Shown: positions 1 through 7,594, numbered from the stretch's first letter. The stretch is DNA of 15,910 nucleotides from a bacterium (Candidatus Torokbacteria) CG_4_10_14_0_2_um_filter_35_8 (GCA_002792135.1 PFNU01000127.1:1-15910); one strand, 5' to 3'. Notes: generated by a model not told the origin, from the sequence alone. Translations and numbers: made by a program.

Positions 1-396
1 TTTTGGGTGAAGTGAGGTAGTAAAATGAGTTTTTACTTCTGTAGGTCTTACCCATTTTGTTTCTACAAATTTATCGGAAGGATTGACTTTGCCACCAATA
101 ACTTCACAAAGATAATAAATTGATAAGAACTCTCTTTTTTCAGGATATGTTTTTGCAAAAATAACTTTTTTTACATCTACATCTAGGCCAGTTTTCTTTC
201 TGACTTCAAGTTTAAGATAGTGTTCTAAATCCTCTTCATATGCTGGCCTTCCGCCTGGGAGACACCAAGTAAGTTCTTTGATATAAGGATCATTTTCTCG
301 TCGACCAATTAGAATTTTTCGTGTTTTAGAATTATAAACAATCCCCAGGACATTAACTAAAAATATTCCTCTATCATATTGGTTCTAGTCCATCAT
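1..396 (-). pseudogene. NUDIX hydrolase-like gene, nonsense-mutated and cut by the window edge
   Basis: Reading the minus strand from ATG ATG at 391-396 gives M-M-D, then an in-frame TAG (385-387), then NQYDRGIFLVNVLGIVYN and a frame open to base 1. The body carries a NUDIX-type core: GRRENDPYIKELTWCLPGGRP, followed by a NUDIX-box helix. In the family consensus Gx5Ex7REUxEExGU the last part should read REUxEExGU; here it reads LEVRKKTGL, so the paired metal-binding Glu are Lys-Lys (codons at 193-198). Both the TAG (one change from CAG) and the two Lys codons (each one change from a Glu codon) fit transition mutations in a formerly active gene. No ATG, GTG or TTG start lies just after the stop. 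NUDIX enzymes hydrolyse nucleoside-diphosphate derivatives; activity is doubtful here. The C-terminus is missing off the left edge. Bases 397-598 behind it are AT-rich and hold nothing I can name. Confidence 0.72.
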
Positions 397-598
397 GATT
401 TTAACAATTAATTTTAAAATTTTACTCGGATACTCTTATTATTTGTTATTTTTATATTTAGGTCAATAAATTTTCCTATAAATTTTGTTATCTTAATTAG
501 TTTTCGGCAATATAGTGATTTGAGTTTACCTAGATTAAATTATGATATTTAGCTTCAATTGTTTTTACAAAAACGGGTTTCTACTATTTTTTTCAAGA

Positions 599-1345
599 CT
601 AATATTTCTTCCATTTAACACTATTCAAAAGGGGATAGTATAGATCGTCATCTTTATTAACGGTTAAAGGATTATTTTTTACAGAATCAAATTCAGAGAA
701 GTCAATATCAAAATTAATATCAGAAATTATTGCAATTGGTGTTTTTTCTTTTCCTTCTCCCATACAAATCACGGTTCCCGCTGTCAGAGAATCTGCGATA
801 TTACTTTGGGTAATTTTTAATTCTCTTCCGAAAATATCAGATTTGCCTCGGTAATCTTTCAGAGGATAAAAACCATAATAGGAGATAGAGATACCCATAA
901 TACCCCATCTTCCTGGCGTACTATGAGAGTCGCTAATAATTACTCCAAATTCTTTAAGATTGTAATTTTTTTTAATAAAGTTATAAATTTCCTTGGCAGC
1001 TTGGAATGGTTTTTTGGGCCATAAAATATAGTATCCTTTAGCATTGCTTTCATCTATTCCTGCTGTTGGAATAAGAAGATTATTTTTTAAAGTAAGCATT
1101 ACCCAGCTTTCTGGTACTTGATCGCGATCTAGGTAAAAATCAGCTTCTTTTTTTACTAGCTCATCTTTATCTTTTACATTTTCTATTTTAACACACCTTC
1201 CTTGCCAAATAGAAACTATTTTGGAAGTTATTACAAAGATAGATTTTTCTTTTAACTGCAGATTTTTAAAACTTTCTCTTATTAAACTAAAAAGATTGTC
1301 TTTGGGAGGAGTAAATATGCGAGTTTTAATAGGGGTGATTTGCAT
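599..1345 (-). CDS. cofE: CofE-like coenzyme F420-0:L-glutamate ligase family protein
   Basis: This 248-residue soluble protein matches the CofE family, which adds glutamate to F420-0 through a gamma-linkage using GTP. Visible family blocks are ITSKIVSIWQGR (39-50), the LIPTAGIDESN segment (91-101), VIISDS (135-140) with its metal-type Asp139, RWGIMGISI (146-154), the GxxxLKDYRGKSDIFGREL region (158-176) and ADSLTAGTVICMGEG (184-198). The length suits the stand-alone ligase rather than the fused actinobacterial FbiB. The ATG start is plausible, since the N-terminus MQITPIKTRIF resembles family starts, although no clear ribosome binding site precedes it. It lies 176 nt downstream of the antiporter on the same strand. 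No other F420 biosynthesis gene is in the window, so the true acceptor may be something other than F420-0. The family call is firm; the substrate is not. Confidence 0.85.
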   Translation of the reverse strand: MQITPIKTRIFTPPKDNLFSLIRESFKNLQLKEKSIFVITSKIVSIWQGRCVKIENVKDKDELVKKEADFYLDRDQVPESWVMLTLKNNLLIPTAGIDESNAKGYYILWPKKPFQAAKEIYNFIKKNYNLKEFGVIISDSHSTPGRWGIMGISISYYGFYPLKDYRGKSDIFGRELKITQSNIADSLTAGTVICMGEGKEKTPIAIISDINFDIDFSEFDSVKNNPLTVNKDDDLYYPLLNSVKWKKY

Positions 1346-1401
1346 GGTTGGTTTAGCTTGTAGGAAATTAAGTGTAAAAAGGAGTTTTGTGATATGTCAG
1401 A

Positions 1402-1470
1402 ATGAGAGCAAGGGCTCTTGTCTACCCATTTGTTTAATACCTAGAATTCATGATTCATAATTCATGATTC
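1402..1470. repeat. Dispersed hairpin-plus-tail repeat, copy 1
   Basis: A short hairpin (AGAGC-AAGG-GCTCT) is followed by TGTCTACC and then a tail of ATTCATGATTC / ATAATTCATGATTC units. The same arrangement recurs at 14892-14968, where the stem bases differ but pairing is kept (GAGAG-CAGAAA-CTCTC). This copy sits between the antiporter stop and the cofE start. It is probably a non-coding dispersed element; function is unknown. Confidence 0.6.
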
Positions 1471-1521
1471 TTTATTCGGTTGCTGGCTATTCCTAAATTA
1501 GAATTTAACTGTAAATTTTTA

Positions 1522-2487
1522 CTACCTTCTAATAATTAAGAAGATATTATAACACACAAATAATATTACGAAAATAATTCCTTGCCATCTTTCTAATTTA
1601 CGTTTTTTACCAATAAACATAAAGATAAAAAAGAGACAAGATATAGCTAAAAGAAAGATTAAATCAGTATTTATAAAAGATGGGATTAATATAGATGCAA
1701 CACTTGCAGTTGTTGCTAAAACAAAAAATATGTTAAAGATGTTTGACCCTATTATGTTGCCTACTACAAGATCAACCTGTTTTTTTCTAGCAGCAGTGAT
1801 TGCTGTTACAAGCTCTGGAAGGGATGTTCCTATAGCAACAATGGTTGCAGAGATTGCAAATTCGCTCATGCCAATAACTCTTGCAATAGTAACTGCACCT
1901 TCTACAGTCCATTTTCCACCAAAAAATAACCCTACAAGACCTCCCAAAATCATCAGAGAAGATATAGAAGTTTTATATTCTTGGATCTCAATTCTATGTT
2001 TTATAATGTGGTTTTTCTCCTTTAAAGCGAATTCCACAATATAATACAGAAAGATGCCAAAAAAACACAGCATTAAGAGGCCTTCTGTCTTGAGGAGATT
2101 CGATGTTTGAGTTGGGTCAGTAAAATAATCATTAGTAGCTATTATTAAGACTAAAGCTGCTAGAATACTAAAAGGAATTTCTCGTCGAATAACAGATCTT
2201 TTGATTTGGATGGGCCAGATAATAGAGGTAACACCCAAGATTAAAAGAATATTAGCAATATTGCTTCCTATGATGTTTCCTAAAACGACTTGGGGAGTTC
2301 CTTTAATAGTAGAAAGTAAACTAACAACCAACTCTGGCATACTGGTGCCAAAAGCGACTATAGTAAGTCCTACTATTAGGGGTGACACACCAAGTTTTTT
2401 AGCAAGAGAGGATGAGCCATCTACTAAAAGGTTTGCGCCTTTGATAAGTAGAATGATGCCGACAAAGGAGAGAATGTATGTTATCAT
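1522..2487 (-). CDS. CaCA-family Na+/Ca2+ (or cation/Ca2+) antiporter, YrbG type
   Basis: The 321-residue protein is almost entirely hydrophobic helices and shows the two inverted alpha repeats that define this superfamily. Alpha-1 contains VAFGTSMPEL (44-53) and GNIIGSNIANI (70-80). Alpha-2 contains VAIGTSLPEL (217-226) and GNIIGSNIFNI (243-253). The two repeat glutamates (Glu52 and Glu225) are the cation-binding positions known for the family. A charged cytoplasmic loop (about 155-172, EKNHIIKHRIEIQEYK) separates the halves. Length and layout match prokaryotic YrbG/NCX proteins, which exchange Na+ or another cation for Ca2+ across the cytoplasmic membrane. The start at MITYILSFVG gives the usual first helix directly. 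The gene is divergent from the nitroreductase and upstream of cofE on the same strand. Ion specificity cannot be read from the sequence. Confidence 0.93.
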   Translation of the reverse strand: MITYILSFVGIILLIKGANLLVDGSSSLAKKLGVSPLIVGLTIVAFGTSMPELVVSLLSTIKGTPQVVLGNIIGSNIANILLILGVTSIIWPIQIKRSVIRREIPFSILAALVLIIATNDYFTDPTQTSNLLKTEGLLMLCFFGIFLYYIVEFALKEKNHIIKHRIEIQEYKTSISSLMILGGLVGLFFGGKWTVEGAVTIARVIGMSEFAISATIVAIGTSLPELVTAITAARKKQVDLVVGNIIGSNIFNIFFVLATTASVASILIPSFINTDLIFLLAISCLFFIFMFIGKKRKLERWQGIIFVILFVCYNIFLIIRR

Positions 2488-2557
2488 AGCTTATAGGTTA
2501 GGATTAGATTGCGAGAGGTGAATATTAATTAAGAGACTTCTATATATCAAAAGCTGC

Positions 2558-2617
2558 AAATGTCCAATTTCTAATTACTAATTTCTAATCAATCCCCAAT
2601 GTCCTAATGACCAATTG
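2558..2617 (-). repeat. AT-rich 'attggtcatt/aaattag' intergenic repeat, copy 1
   Basis: Read on the minus strand this is a run of short related words (ATTGGTCATTAGGACATTGG, then GATTAGAAATTAGTAATTAG, then AAATTGGACATT). The same words in the other orientation fill 13841-13910. It occupies most of the divergent spacer between the antiporter and the nitroreductase, so any promoters for those genes must lie close to their starts. Confidence 0.55.
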
Positions 2618-2687
2618 TTCTTGATTCACGATTTGTAGCTTTCTTACATTATAACAAAAATTTACTTATATTTTAAATCCTTAAGCC

Positions 2688-3200
2688 ATGCTTAGCACTA
2701 TCAAAAAACGCCGTAGCATTAGAGATTTTTTGGAAAAAGAAGTAGAAGAAGAAAAGCTTCAAGAGATTCTAAAAGCCGCTATGTTTTCTCCTTCTGCAAG
2801 ACATATAGATCCTTGGGAGTTTCTTGTGGTAAAAGACAAGAATATTATAAAAAAGCTTTGTGATTCCTGTGTGTTTTCTTCATTTTTTGAAAAGGCACCG
2901 ATAGTTATTGTAATAGTAGCAGATGAGAGTAAAAGTGATTATTGGGTTGAAGACTCGGCGATTGCAGCAGAAAATATTTACCTTGAAGTAACAAATCAAG
3001 GTTTGGGAACTTGTTATATTCAGATTAGAGATGCCTCAGGAGAGGTCAAGGAAAAAGAAAAATATGTTAGAGAAGTGTTTTCGGTTCCTGATAATATAAG
3101 AATCCAATGTCTTATGCCCATAGGTTATCCTGCGGAGTATCCGGGAGAACATAGTAATCAGGAATTTGATGAAAGCAAAATTCATTGGGATGAGTTTTAA
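2688..3200 (+). CDS. Nitroreductase-family FMN-dependent oxidoreductase
   Basis: The 170-residue protein carries the standard family landmarks. KKRRSIRDF (6-14) provides the FMN-phosphate arginines, SPSARHIDPWEFLVV (34-48) the isoalloxazine contact, and EDSAIAAENIYLEVTNQGLGTCYI (88-111) the central dimer helix and flavin loop. CLMPIGYPAE (141-150) is the C-terminal GxP turn. Family members use NAD(P)H to reduce nitro compounds, quinones or flavins, usually as soluble homodimers. ATG 2688 fits because RRSIR normally falls near residue 8. No Shine-Dalgarno sequence is visible; an AT-rich stretch (TATATTTTAAAT) lies about 15 nt upstream and could be a promoter for a nearly leaderless message. 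In FbiB a similar domain is fused to CofE, so proximity to the CofE-like gene is suggestive, but the strands differ. A YdcF remnant follows after 5 nt. Confidence 0.9.
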   Translation: MLSTIKKRRSIRDFLEKEVEEEKLQEILKAAMFSPSARHIDPWEFLVVKDKNIIKKLCDSCVFSSFFEKAPIVIVIVADESKSDYWVEDSAIAAENIYLEVTNQGLGTCYIQIRDASGEVKEKEKYVREVFSVPDNIRIQCLMPIGYPAEYPGEHSNQEFDESKIHWDEF

Positions 3201-3205
3201 CTGTT

Positions 3206-3733
3206 ATGTATCTAAAGGAAGCTAGTAAAAAAATCTGGAATTATCTTTGTCTAAAAGACAGGCTTGAAAAAGCTGATCTTGTGTTTGTTTTTGGTGGCCA
3301 CACTGTTAAGTTAGCATTTATACAGAAATAATTATGCAAATAAAATTTTATTTACTGGTAGTCTTGGAACTTTTAGTAATCCTCATTGGAAGAGGCCTGA
3401 AGCGGATATATTCTTTTACTCTTACAGAACGTTATTTTTGGTATGGAGGAAGTTAAGAGACTAAGATTAAAACCTCAAAAAGTTATTTTAGTCGCAAGAC
3501 CTCATCATGCAAGAAGAGCTTATGCAACTTTTATTAAAAATACTAATATAGGAAAAATTATTAGCGCTCCCTGTGAATTAAATTTTCGTTATTCTAAAGA
3601 ATTATCTGAAATTTTAGTTGGTGAAATCGATAGGCTGATTTTATATACTAAGAAAGGAGATATTCAAAAGCAAAAGATTCCCAAAGACGTAATGGAGGCT
3701 TATGATGTATTGAGTAAGTCTCTAGGAAATTAA
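3206..3733 (+). pseudogene. Broken YdcF/DUF218 (ElyC/SanA-type) protein
   Basis: Three pieces of one DUF218-type protein lie in order but in two frames. Piece one (3206-3331) encodes MYLKEASKKIWNYL and then ADLVFVFGGH, the family's N-terminal strand, ending in TAA. Piece two, in another frame from about 3330, reads NYANKILFTGSLG followed by NPHWKRPEADIF, the next conserved block. Piece three returns to the first frame: LQNVIFGMEEVKRLRLKPQK with VILVARPHHARRAYATF, continuing to the stop at 3733. About four residues seem lost at the first junction. At the second, the segment of roughly 30 residues that normally holds the ESTNTxEN-like motif is gone, apart from an N-V remnant. The ATG at 3443 gives a 96-residue open frame, but I regard it as the C-terminal remnant, not a gene. 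It starts 5 nt after the nitroreductase stop, suggesting a former two-gene operon. Confidence 0.8.
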
Positions 3734-3803
3734 CTGCACCTTTTATTTTTAACAAAAAAGTATTACAATAGAATTGGGAAAATCAGTTTTGGGATTGTTT
3801 CAC

Positions 3804-3809
3804 TATAAT
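3804..3809 (+). promoter_or_regulatory. Possible -10 box (TATAAT) for the response regulator
   Basis: A perfect TATAAT lies 17 nt upstream of the regulator ATG at 3827. No convincing -35 hexamer is found at 16-18 bp spacing. If used, the 5' leader would be only about 10 nt. The call is weak because TATAAT is frequent by chance in DNA this AT-rich. Confidence 0.3.
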
Positions 3810-3826
3810 TCAATAAAAACATCTCT

Positions 3827-4204
3827 ATGGAATCAAAAAAGATTCTCATTATAGAAGATGATCCTGATCAAATTTTGCTTTATAGAGAAGCTTTTAGACT
3901 TGCCGATTTTCCAGTGGACGCAGTAGATAATGGAAGAGAGGGTGTGGAAAAAATTAAGAAGGATAAACCTGATATTGTGATTTTAGATATTCTCATGGAT
4001 GATTTGAGTGGAGTGAATGTTTTGCAACTTGTAAGAGAGAATTCTGAAACCAAGAATATCCCCGTTCTGGTTTTAACAAACCTTGTGAGAGAGGATATAG
4101 AGAGGCAAGTAAGAAAGTTAGGAGTGGAGGATTATATTATAAAGACTAGTGTTATTCCTGTAGAAGTGGTTGAGAGAGTGAAAAAAATATTAGGAATTAG
4201 GTAA
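3827..4204 (+). CDS. Single-domain (CheY-like) response regulator
   Basis: The 125-residue protein is one receiver domain with nothing attached. It has the acidic pair Asp11-Asp12 in ILIIEDD, the phospho-acceptor Asp54 in IVILDIL, the switch Thr84 in VLVLTN, and Lys106 in YIIKT. The usual MP after the acceptor is M-D here (DILMDDLSG), a mild departure from consensus. Such proteins receive phosphate from a histidine kinase and act by binding partners rather than DNA. No kinase is in the window, so the partner is unknown. The gene is preceded by a TATAAT box and faces the radical SAM gene tail to tail with a 29-nt gap. A TATAG-AAG-CTATA inverted repeat at 4219-4231 in that gap has no T tract and is not called as a terminator. 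Confidence 0.93.
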   Translation: MESKKILIIEDDPDQILLYREAFRLADFPVDAVDNGREGVEKIKKDKPDIVILDILMDDLSGVNVLQLVRENSETKNIPVLVLTNLVREDIERQVRKLGVEDYIIKTSVIPVEVVERVKKILGIR

Positions 4205-4233
4205 ATAGCAAGTAGAGTTATAGAAGCTATAGG

Positions 4234-5190
4234 TTAGTGATGAAAATTTGGAGTCATTTCCTGGGTTGCGGATGTAGGACTTTGAATAAAGCCATTTTTC
4301 AAGCCTTTTTTGTAAAACTCTTTTAGAGTCTTTTCATATTCTTTTTTTGTGATTCTTCTACTAACTTTAGGATACTTTTCTGCTTTATAAGTTGGATAAT
4401 ATTGAGCCATTAAGCTTACATAAACTTTTTTGGAAATTTTTGATGCAAGAAATTTAAACACTTTTTTGCTATCAGAGATATTATTAGGTAGAACTAAATG
4501 ACGGACAATGAGTCCTTTTTTTATAACCCTATTTTGGGTAAAAACAGGATTTCCAACCTGGCGGTGCATCTGCCCAATTGCTTTTTTATTGTAATAAAAA
4601 TAATTAGGAGTTTGAGAGTATTTTTGGGAGTTTTTAGAGTCCGTATATTTCATATCAGGAAGATAGATATCAAAAATGTCATCAAGTAATTTTAAGGTTT
4701 TGATAGAATCAAATCCATTAGTATTATAAACCAATGGAATTTTCAGTCCTTTTAATATGGCAATCTCCAGTGCTTCAATAATTTGGGGTACAAAATGAGT
4801 AGGGGAAACAAGGTTTATATTATGTGCTTTCTGAGATTGGAGATTAAGCATCATTTGAGCAAGCTTTTTACTAGAGACCTCTTCTCCGTATCCAAGATGA
4901 CTTATTGGGAAGTTCTGACAATAAACACAGCGCATATTGCAATGCGAAAAGAAAATAGTACCAGATCCTTTTCGTCCTGAAATGGGTGGCTCTTCTCCGA
5001 AATGAAGCTGTGCTGTATTTACTTTTGGCATTAGTCCTGCTTTGCAAAAGCCTTTCTCACCTTTTACTCTATTTACTTTGCATTTTCTAGGACAAAGCGT
5101 ACATTTTTCCAAAGTCTTTAAAAGACGATTTTTTCTTTTTTGGAGTTCTCCTGATTTGTATAGAGACAGATAAGAAGGGCGATTTTTCAT
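4234..5190 (-). CDS. PflX-like radical SAM protein (COG1313-type)
   Basis: The 318-residue protein has the layout of the PflX group, homologues of pyruvate-formate-lyase activating enzyme. An N-terminal cysteine set CTLCPRKCKVNR (30-41) with a further Cys49 in GFCKAG precedes the radical SAM motif CNMRCVYC (84-91, CxxxCxxC), which binds the 4Fe-4S cluster that cleaves S-adenosylmethionine. Later blocks include NLVSPTHFVPQI (126-137), PLVYNTNGFDS (152-162) and IYLPDMKY (175-182), typical of the barrel. The first four cysteines could hold a second metal site. Start M1 is supported because family proteins begin about 30 residues before the first CxxC. The substrate of this group is not established. 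It lies downstream of the surface-protein cluster on the same strand but is separated by a strong hairpin, so it is probably not co-regulated with it. Confidence 0.88.
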   Translation of the reverse strand: MKNRPSYLSLYKSGELQKRKNRLLKTLEKCTLCPRKCKVNRVKGEKGFCKAGLMPKVNTAQLHFGEEPPISGRKGSGTIFFSHCNMRCVYCQNFPISHLGYGEEVSSKKLAQMMLNLQSQKAHNINLVSPTHFVPQIIEALEIAILKGLKIPLVYNTNGFDSIKTLKLLDDIFDIYLPDMKYTDSKNSQKYSQTPNYFYYNKKAIGQMHRQVGNPVFTQNRVIKKGLIVRHLVLPNNISDSKKVFKFLASKISKKVYVSLMAQYYPTYKAEKYPKVSRRITKKEYEKTLKEFYKKGLKNGFIQSPTSATQEMTPNFHH

Positions 5191-5225
5191 TTTATTGATT
5201 TGATAATGCTACCTTGATAAATTAT

Positions 5226-5253
5226 GAAGACGCAATCCTGGGATCGCGTCTTC
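5226..5253 (-). terminator. 13-bp hairpin after surface protein A, probable terminator
   Basis: GAAGACGC and GCGTCTTC form an 8-bp perfect arm pair, and the inner GATCC/GGATT adds five more pairs (one G-T wobble on the minus-strand transcript) with almost no loop. It lies 30 nt past the stop of protein A and before the radical SAM start. The downstream minus-strand sequence is AT-rich but lacks a clean U tract, so it may be a terminator or an RNA-stabilising hairpin. Confidence 0.5.
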
Positions 5254-5283
5254 TTTCATGATATTGAAGATATTGAAATTTTA

Positions 5284-7590
5284 TTAGTCAGAAGCACTCC
5301 AAGTAAGGTCCATATATGTTGCAGGGACTGGTTTGCGATTAGATATTCCTCTACCAACATATATGTGTTGAGGAGCAAAATTAGAATAGGATATTCTACT
5401 TTCTGGTCCTTCTTTGCCATCCACACTTACTTTTACTTTGTTATTTCCCCAACTTACGGTTATATTATAAGTCTTTTTAGGATTCCAAGTTAATTCATCC
5501 CATCTTCTGTCCTCATCACATCTTCCATAGCCGTCCCAACATAGTCCCTGTTTTAATATGCCGTCTCTATATTTTCTTAATATAAAATAATTCCATTTAA
5601 AGTGATTGGGATCTTTATGATCGTTAGTCCATTTAGTGTGTTTAGCTAACATTACAAATTGATATTTATTACTAGTATCTGGTTCGTTCTGTTGTACTCC
5701 AGTTACCTTAAAACTTACCTGCCCAGATTTCTTTGGTCCGCCCATATCTATTTGCCATGTTCCAGGCTCTCCAGGTTCTCCGGGTTCTGGTGTAGGAGTT
5801 GGCGTTGGTTCTCCTTCTCCATAAGGCACCCCATTAATTTCTAGAGACATACATTTACTTTGGTTATTGCACTTCCAGATTGACTGAAAATGCATATTAT
5901 TGTGAACAATTTTTACTACTGGTTTTACTGGTCCTCCTGCGGACCCAATAGTAATTTTCATTGATTTTCTTCCTGTACCAGTGTCTATTATATTCCATCC
6001 AACTTCATCTGCAGCATCACATAGGATTTTAATGGTACTATTTCCGTCTTGATCCGGACTATATGTGAAGGTTCCTTCAGCGATTAATTCTTTAGTACTA
6101 GGGCTTTTAGATAAATCGTATTGTTCAACAGAAACATCTATAGTAAGAATTTCCTTTGGTTCTACATATAATATTTGCTTTTCTTGTGATCCTATGTCAT
6201 AGACTCTAATAGTAAGTGGCTCTGAATCAAATACCACAGTTTTAAGCTCTATATCATAAGGTATATTTTTAGGTTTTACTTCTAGGTGTACTTTTACTTT
6301 AAATTCACCAGCTTTAGTGTATTTATGAGATACTTTTCTGGTATCACTTGTATATAGTACTGGCCCTTCTTTGTTACCATCCCCAAAATCCCAAGTTGTA
6401 TAAAGAGGAGGATATGTACCCGTCTCTGGTTCTGGCCTTTTGATACTAAGGAGAAATTCAATATCTTGATTTACTCTTCCGCCTCTTTCTTTGATTTTCT
6501 CATCAACTTTAATAGTTGCTGAATAATTAGGAAATGGAGGGGGTGTGGGAGGTCCAGGAGGTCCGGGGGTATAACCACTAGTTGTAATTTCAATGAATTT
6601 TCCTCCCCAAGCATTAACTAGATTATCTTCAGTTTTAGGTTTATCTGGATCTATCCAATAGTAGGCATAGTAGGCATATCGTCCTGTTGCAAGCCCATCG
6701 TATGTCACTTTACCAGTTCCCGCCACAGTACTTTTGTAATCAATAGGAGAAGTGTTTCCTGTCTTATAAAGTTCCGTTTGTGCATGGCAAGGGCTGCCGT
6801 CATTATAAGTTACTTTAATAGTAATCTTGCCCCCTTGTCCTTTTGGTGGTTTTGTTATTGTTTCTGATTCGATAATTGATAAGTTGATTCCTGTCTTTTT
6901 TGTCGGAGTTGGTGTTGGTGTTACTGTTGTAAGGCTTACTGAGCTATCTTCTTGAGTAAAATAAAAAGGAGCCAGTTGTGTGGTATAGTTTTCGTTAAAG
7001 GATGTATCTTGATTTGCAAAAGAGATAGCAGTATCTTCGTTTTCTTCTGCACTCGCCAATCTGGCAGATGCACTTTCTTCTTTAGCAACAATCTCTGCTA
7101 CTGCCACTTCTTTTTGGTTTGATAAAAGAGGTTGTTCTTTAAGTTTAAAAGAAGGAAATGTAACTAGGTCAGGATTAATAGTACGGAGAATTACATAAGT
7201 TCCTACTAGTAGTAATAACCCTAAAAGAGCGCCACCGATCATATCTTTGGCATCTTCTGCGCCTTTAGCACTTCCTGCTGCGGTCATATACTTATAGCCC
7301 CCAAAGATGATCATAAGAACAGCAGCGAGGGATGCGAGGATCATTGCTACACTAAAAATCATCTGGATATAGGATCCAAGGCTAGAGACACTTCCTCCTC
7401 CTGGAAGAGGAACTTGGAGTTCGTATTCACTGCTTTTTTCTGTTGTTTCTTGAGCTTCTTGGCCTAAGGAGACGAGAGGAAGGATAATAAAGCTAATTAA
7501 GAGGCATAGAATAGCACTTTTCTTCAATTTTGGTGCAAGTTTAATCATAGAGAAATATAGAAAAAGGGATTTTTTAATTTTACGGTGCAT
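5284..7590 (-). CDS. Surface protein A: T4SS_pilin-like anchor with beta, PKD and lectin-like domains
   Basis: Domains of the 768-residue protein, in order: a signal peptide (about 15-45); the conserved start YELQVPL (56-62); two membrane helices (about 75-98 and 117-137) joined by GGYKYMTAAGSAKGAEDAKD, typical of CPR T4SS_pilin/TrbC-VirB2-like domains; a low-complexity stalk with DSSVSLTTVTPTPTPT (215-230); and a prealbumin/CNA-B-like beta module (234-338) ending in NAWGGKFIEI. Next come a proline-rich hinge (339-356), a PKD domain with WDFGDGN (400-406), a module shared with B and C (466-590, WKC/SKC cysteines), a collagen-like PTPTPTPEPGEPGEPG linker, and a terminal domain (612-768). Its YNITVSWGNNKVKVSVDG and HIYVGRG resemble the ends of concanavalin-like folds. 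Topology predicts all large domains outside. M15 (ATG 7546-7548) may be the true start: M1 overlaps a TATAAT and gives a long n-region. Ligand unknown. It is the last gene of the three-gene cluster. Confidence 0.85.
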   Translation of the reverse strand: MHRKIKKSLFLYFSMIKLAPKLKKSAILCLLISFIILPLVSLGQEAQETTEKSSEYELQVPLPGGGSVSSLGSYIQMIFSVAMILASLAAVLMIIFGGYKYMTAAGSAKGAEDAKDMIGGALLGLLLLVGTYVILRTINPDLVTFPSFKLKEQPLLSNQKEVAVAEIVAKEESASARLASAEENEDTAISFANQDTSFNENYTTQLAPFYFTQEDSSVSLTTVTPTPTPTKKTGINLSIIESETITKPPKGQGGKITIKVTYNDGSPCHAQTELYKTGNTSPIDYKSTVAGTGKVTYDGLATGRYAYYAYYWIDPDKPKTEDNLVNAWGGKFIEITTSGYTPGPPGPPTPPPFPNYSATIKVDEKIKERGGRVNQDIEFLLSIKRPEPETGTYPPLYTTWDFGDGNKEGPVLYTSDTRKVSHKYTKAGEFKVKVHLEVKPKNIPYDIELKTVVFDSEPLTIRVYDIGSQEKQILYVEPKEILTIDVSVEQYDLSKSPSTKELIAEGTFTYSPDQDGNSTIKILCDAADEVGWNIIDTGTGRKSMKITIGSAGGPVKPVVKIVHNNMHFQSIWKCNNQSKCMSLEINGVPYGEGEPTPTPTPEPGEPGEPGTWQIDMGGPKKSGQVSFKVTGVQQNEPDTSNKYQFVMLAKHTKWTNDHKDPNHFKWNYFILRKYRDGILKQGLCWDGYGRCDEDRRWDELTWNPKKTYNITVSWGNNKVKVSVDGKEGPESRISYSNFAPQHIYVGRGISNRKPVPATYMDLTWSASD

Positions 7591-7594
7591 TATA
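7589..7594 (-). promoter_or_regulatory. Possible -10 box (TATAAT) overlapping the first ATG of protein A
   Basis: On the minus strand TATAAT overlaps ATG 7588-7590, with TTTATA 18 bp upstream as a poor -35. If it is real, protein A would be transcribed separately from B and translated from M15 (7546-7548). TATAATG also occurs at the start of the 13939 gene, where the annotated ATG must be right, so the evidence is weak. Confidence 0.25.

Noticed and set aside
385..387. In-frame TAG as evidence of stop-codon recoding
   Set aside because: Intact genes in the window (cofE and the antiporter) end in TAG and no other gene needs TAG read-through; a nonsense mutation is simpler.
561..574. GTTTTTACAAAAAC hairpin after cofE as a terminator
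   Set aside because: Pairing is almost all A-T with a tiny loop, which is expected by chance in such AT-rich DNA.
3443..3733. A separate 96-residue gene
   Set aside because: Its sequence continues a YdcF/DUF218 protein begun at 3206, with coding similarity extending upstream of its ATG; it is the remnant of a broken gene.
4219..4231. TATAG-AAG-CTATA inverted repeat as a bidirectional terminator
   Set aside because: The stem is only five AT-rich pairs and no T tract follows on either strand.
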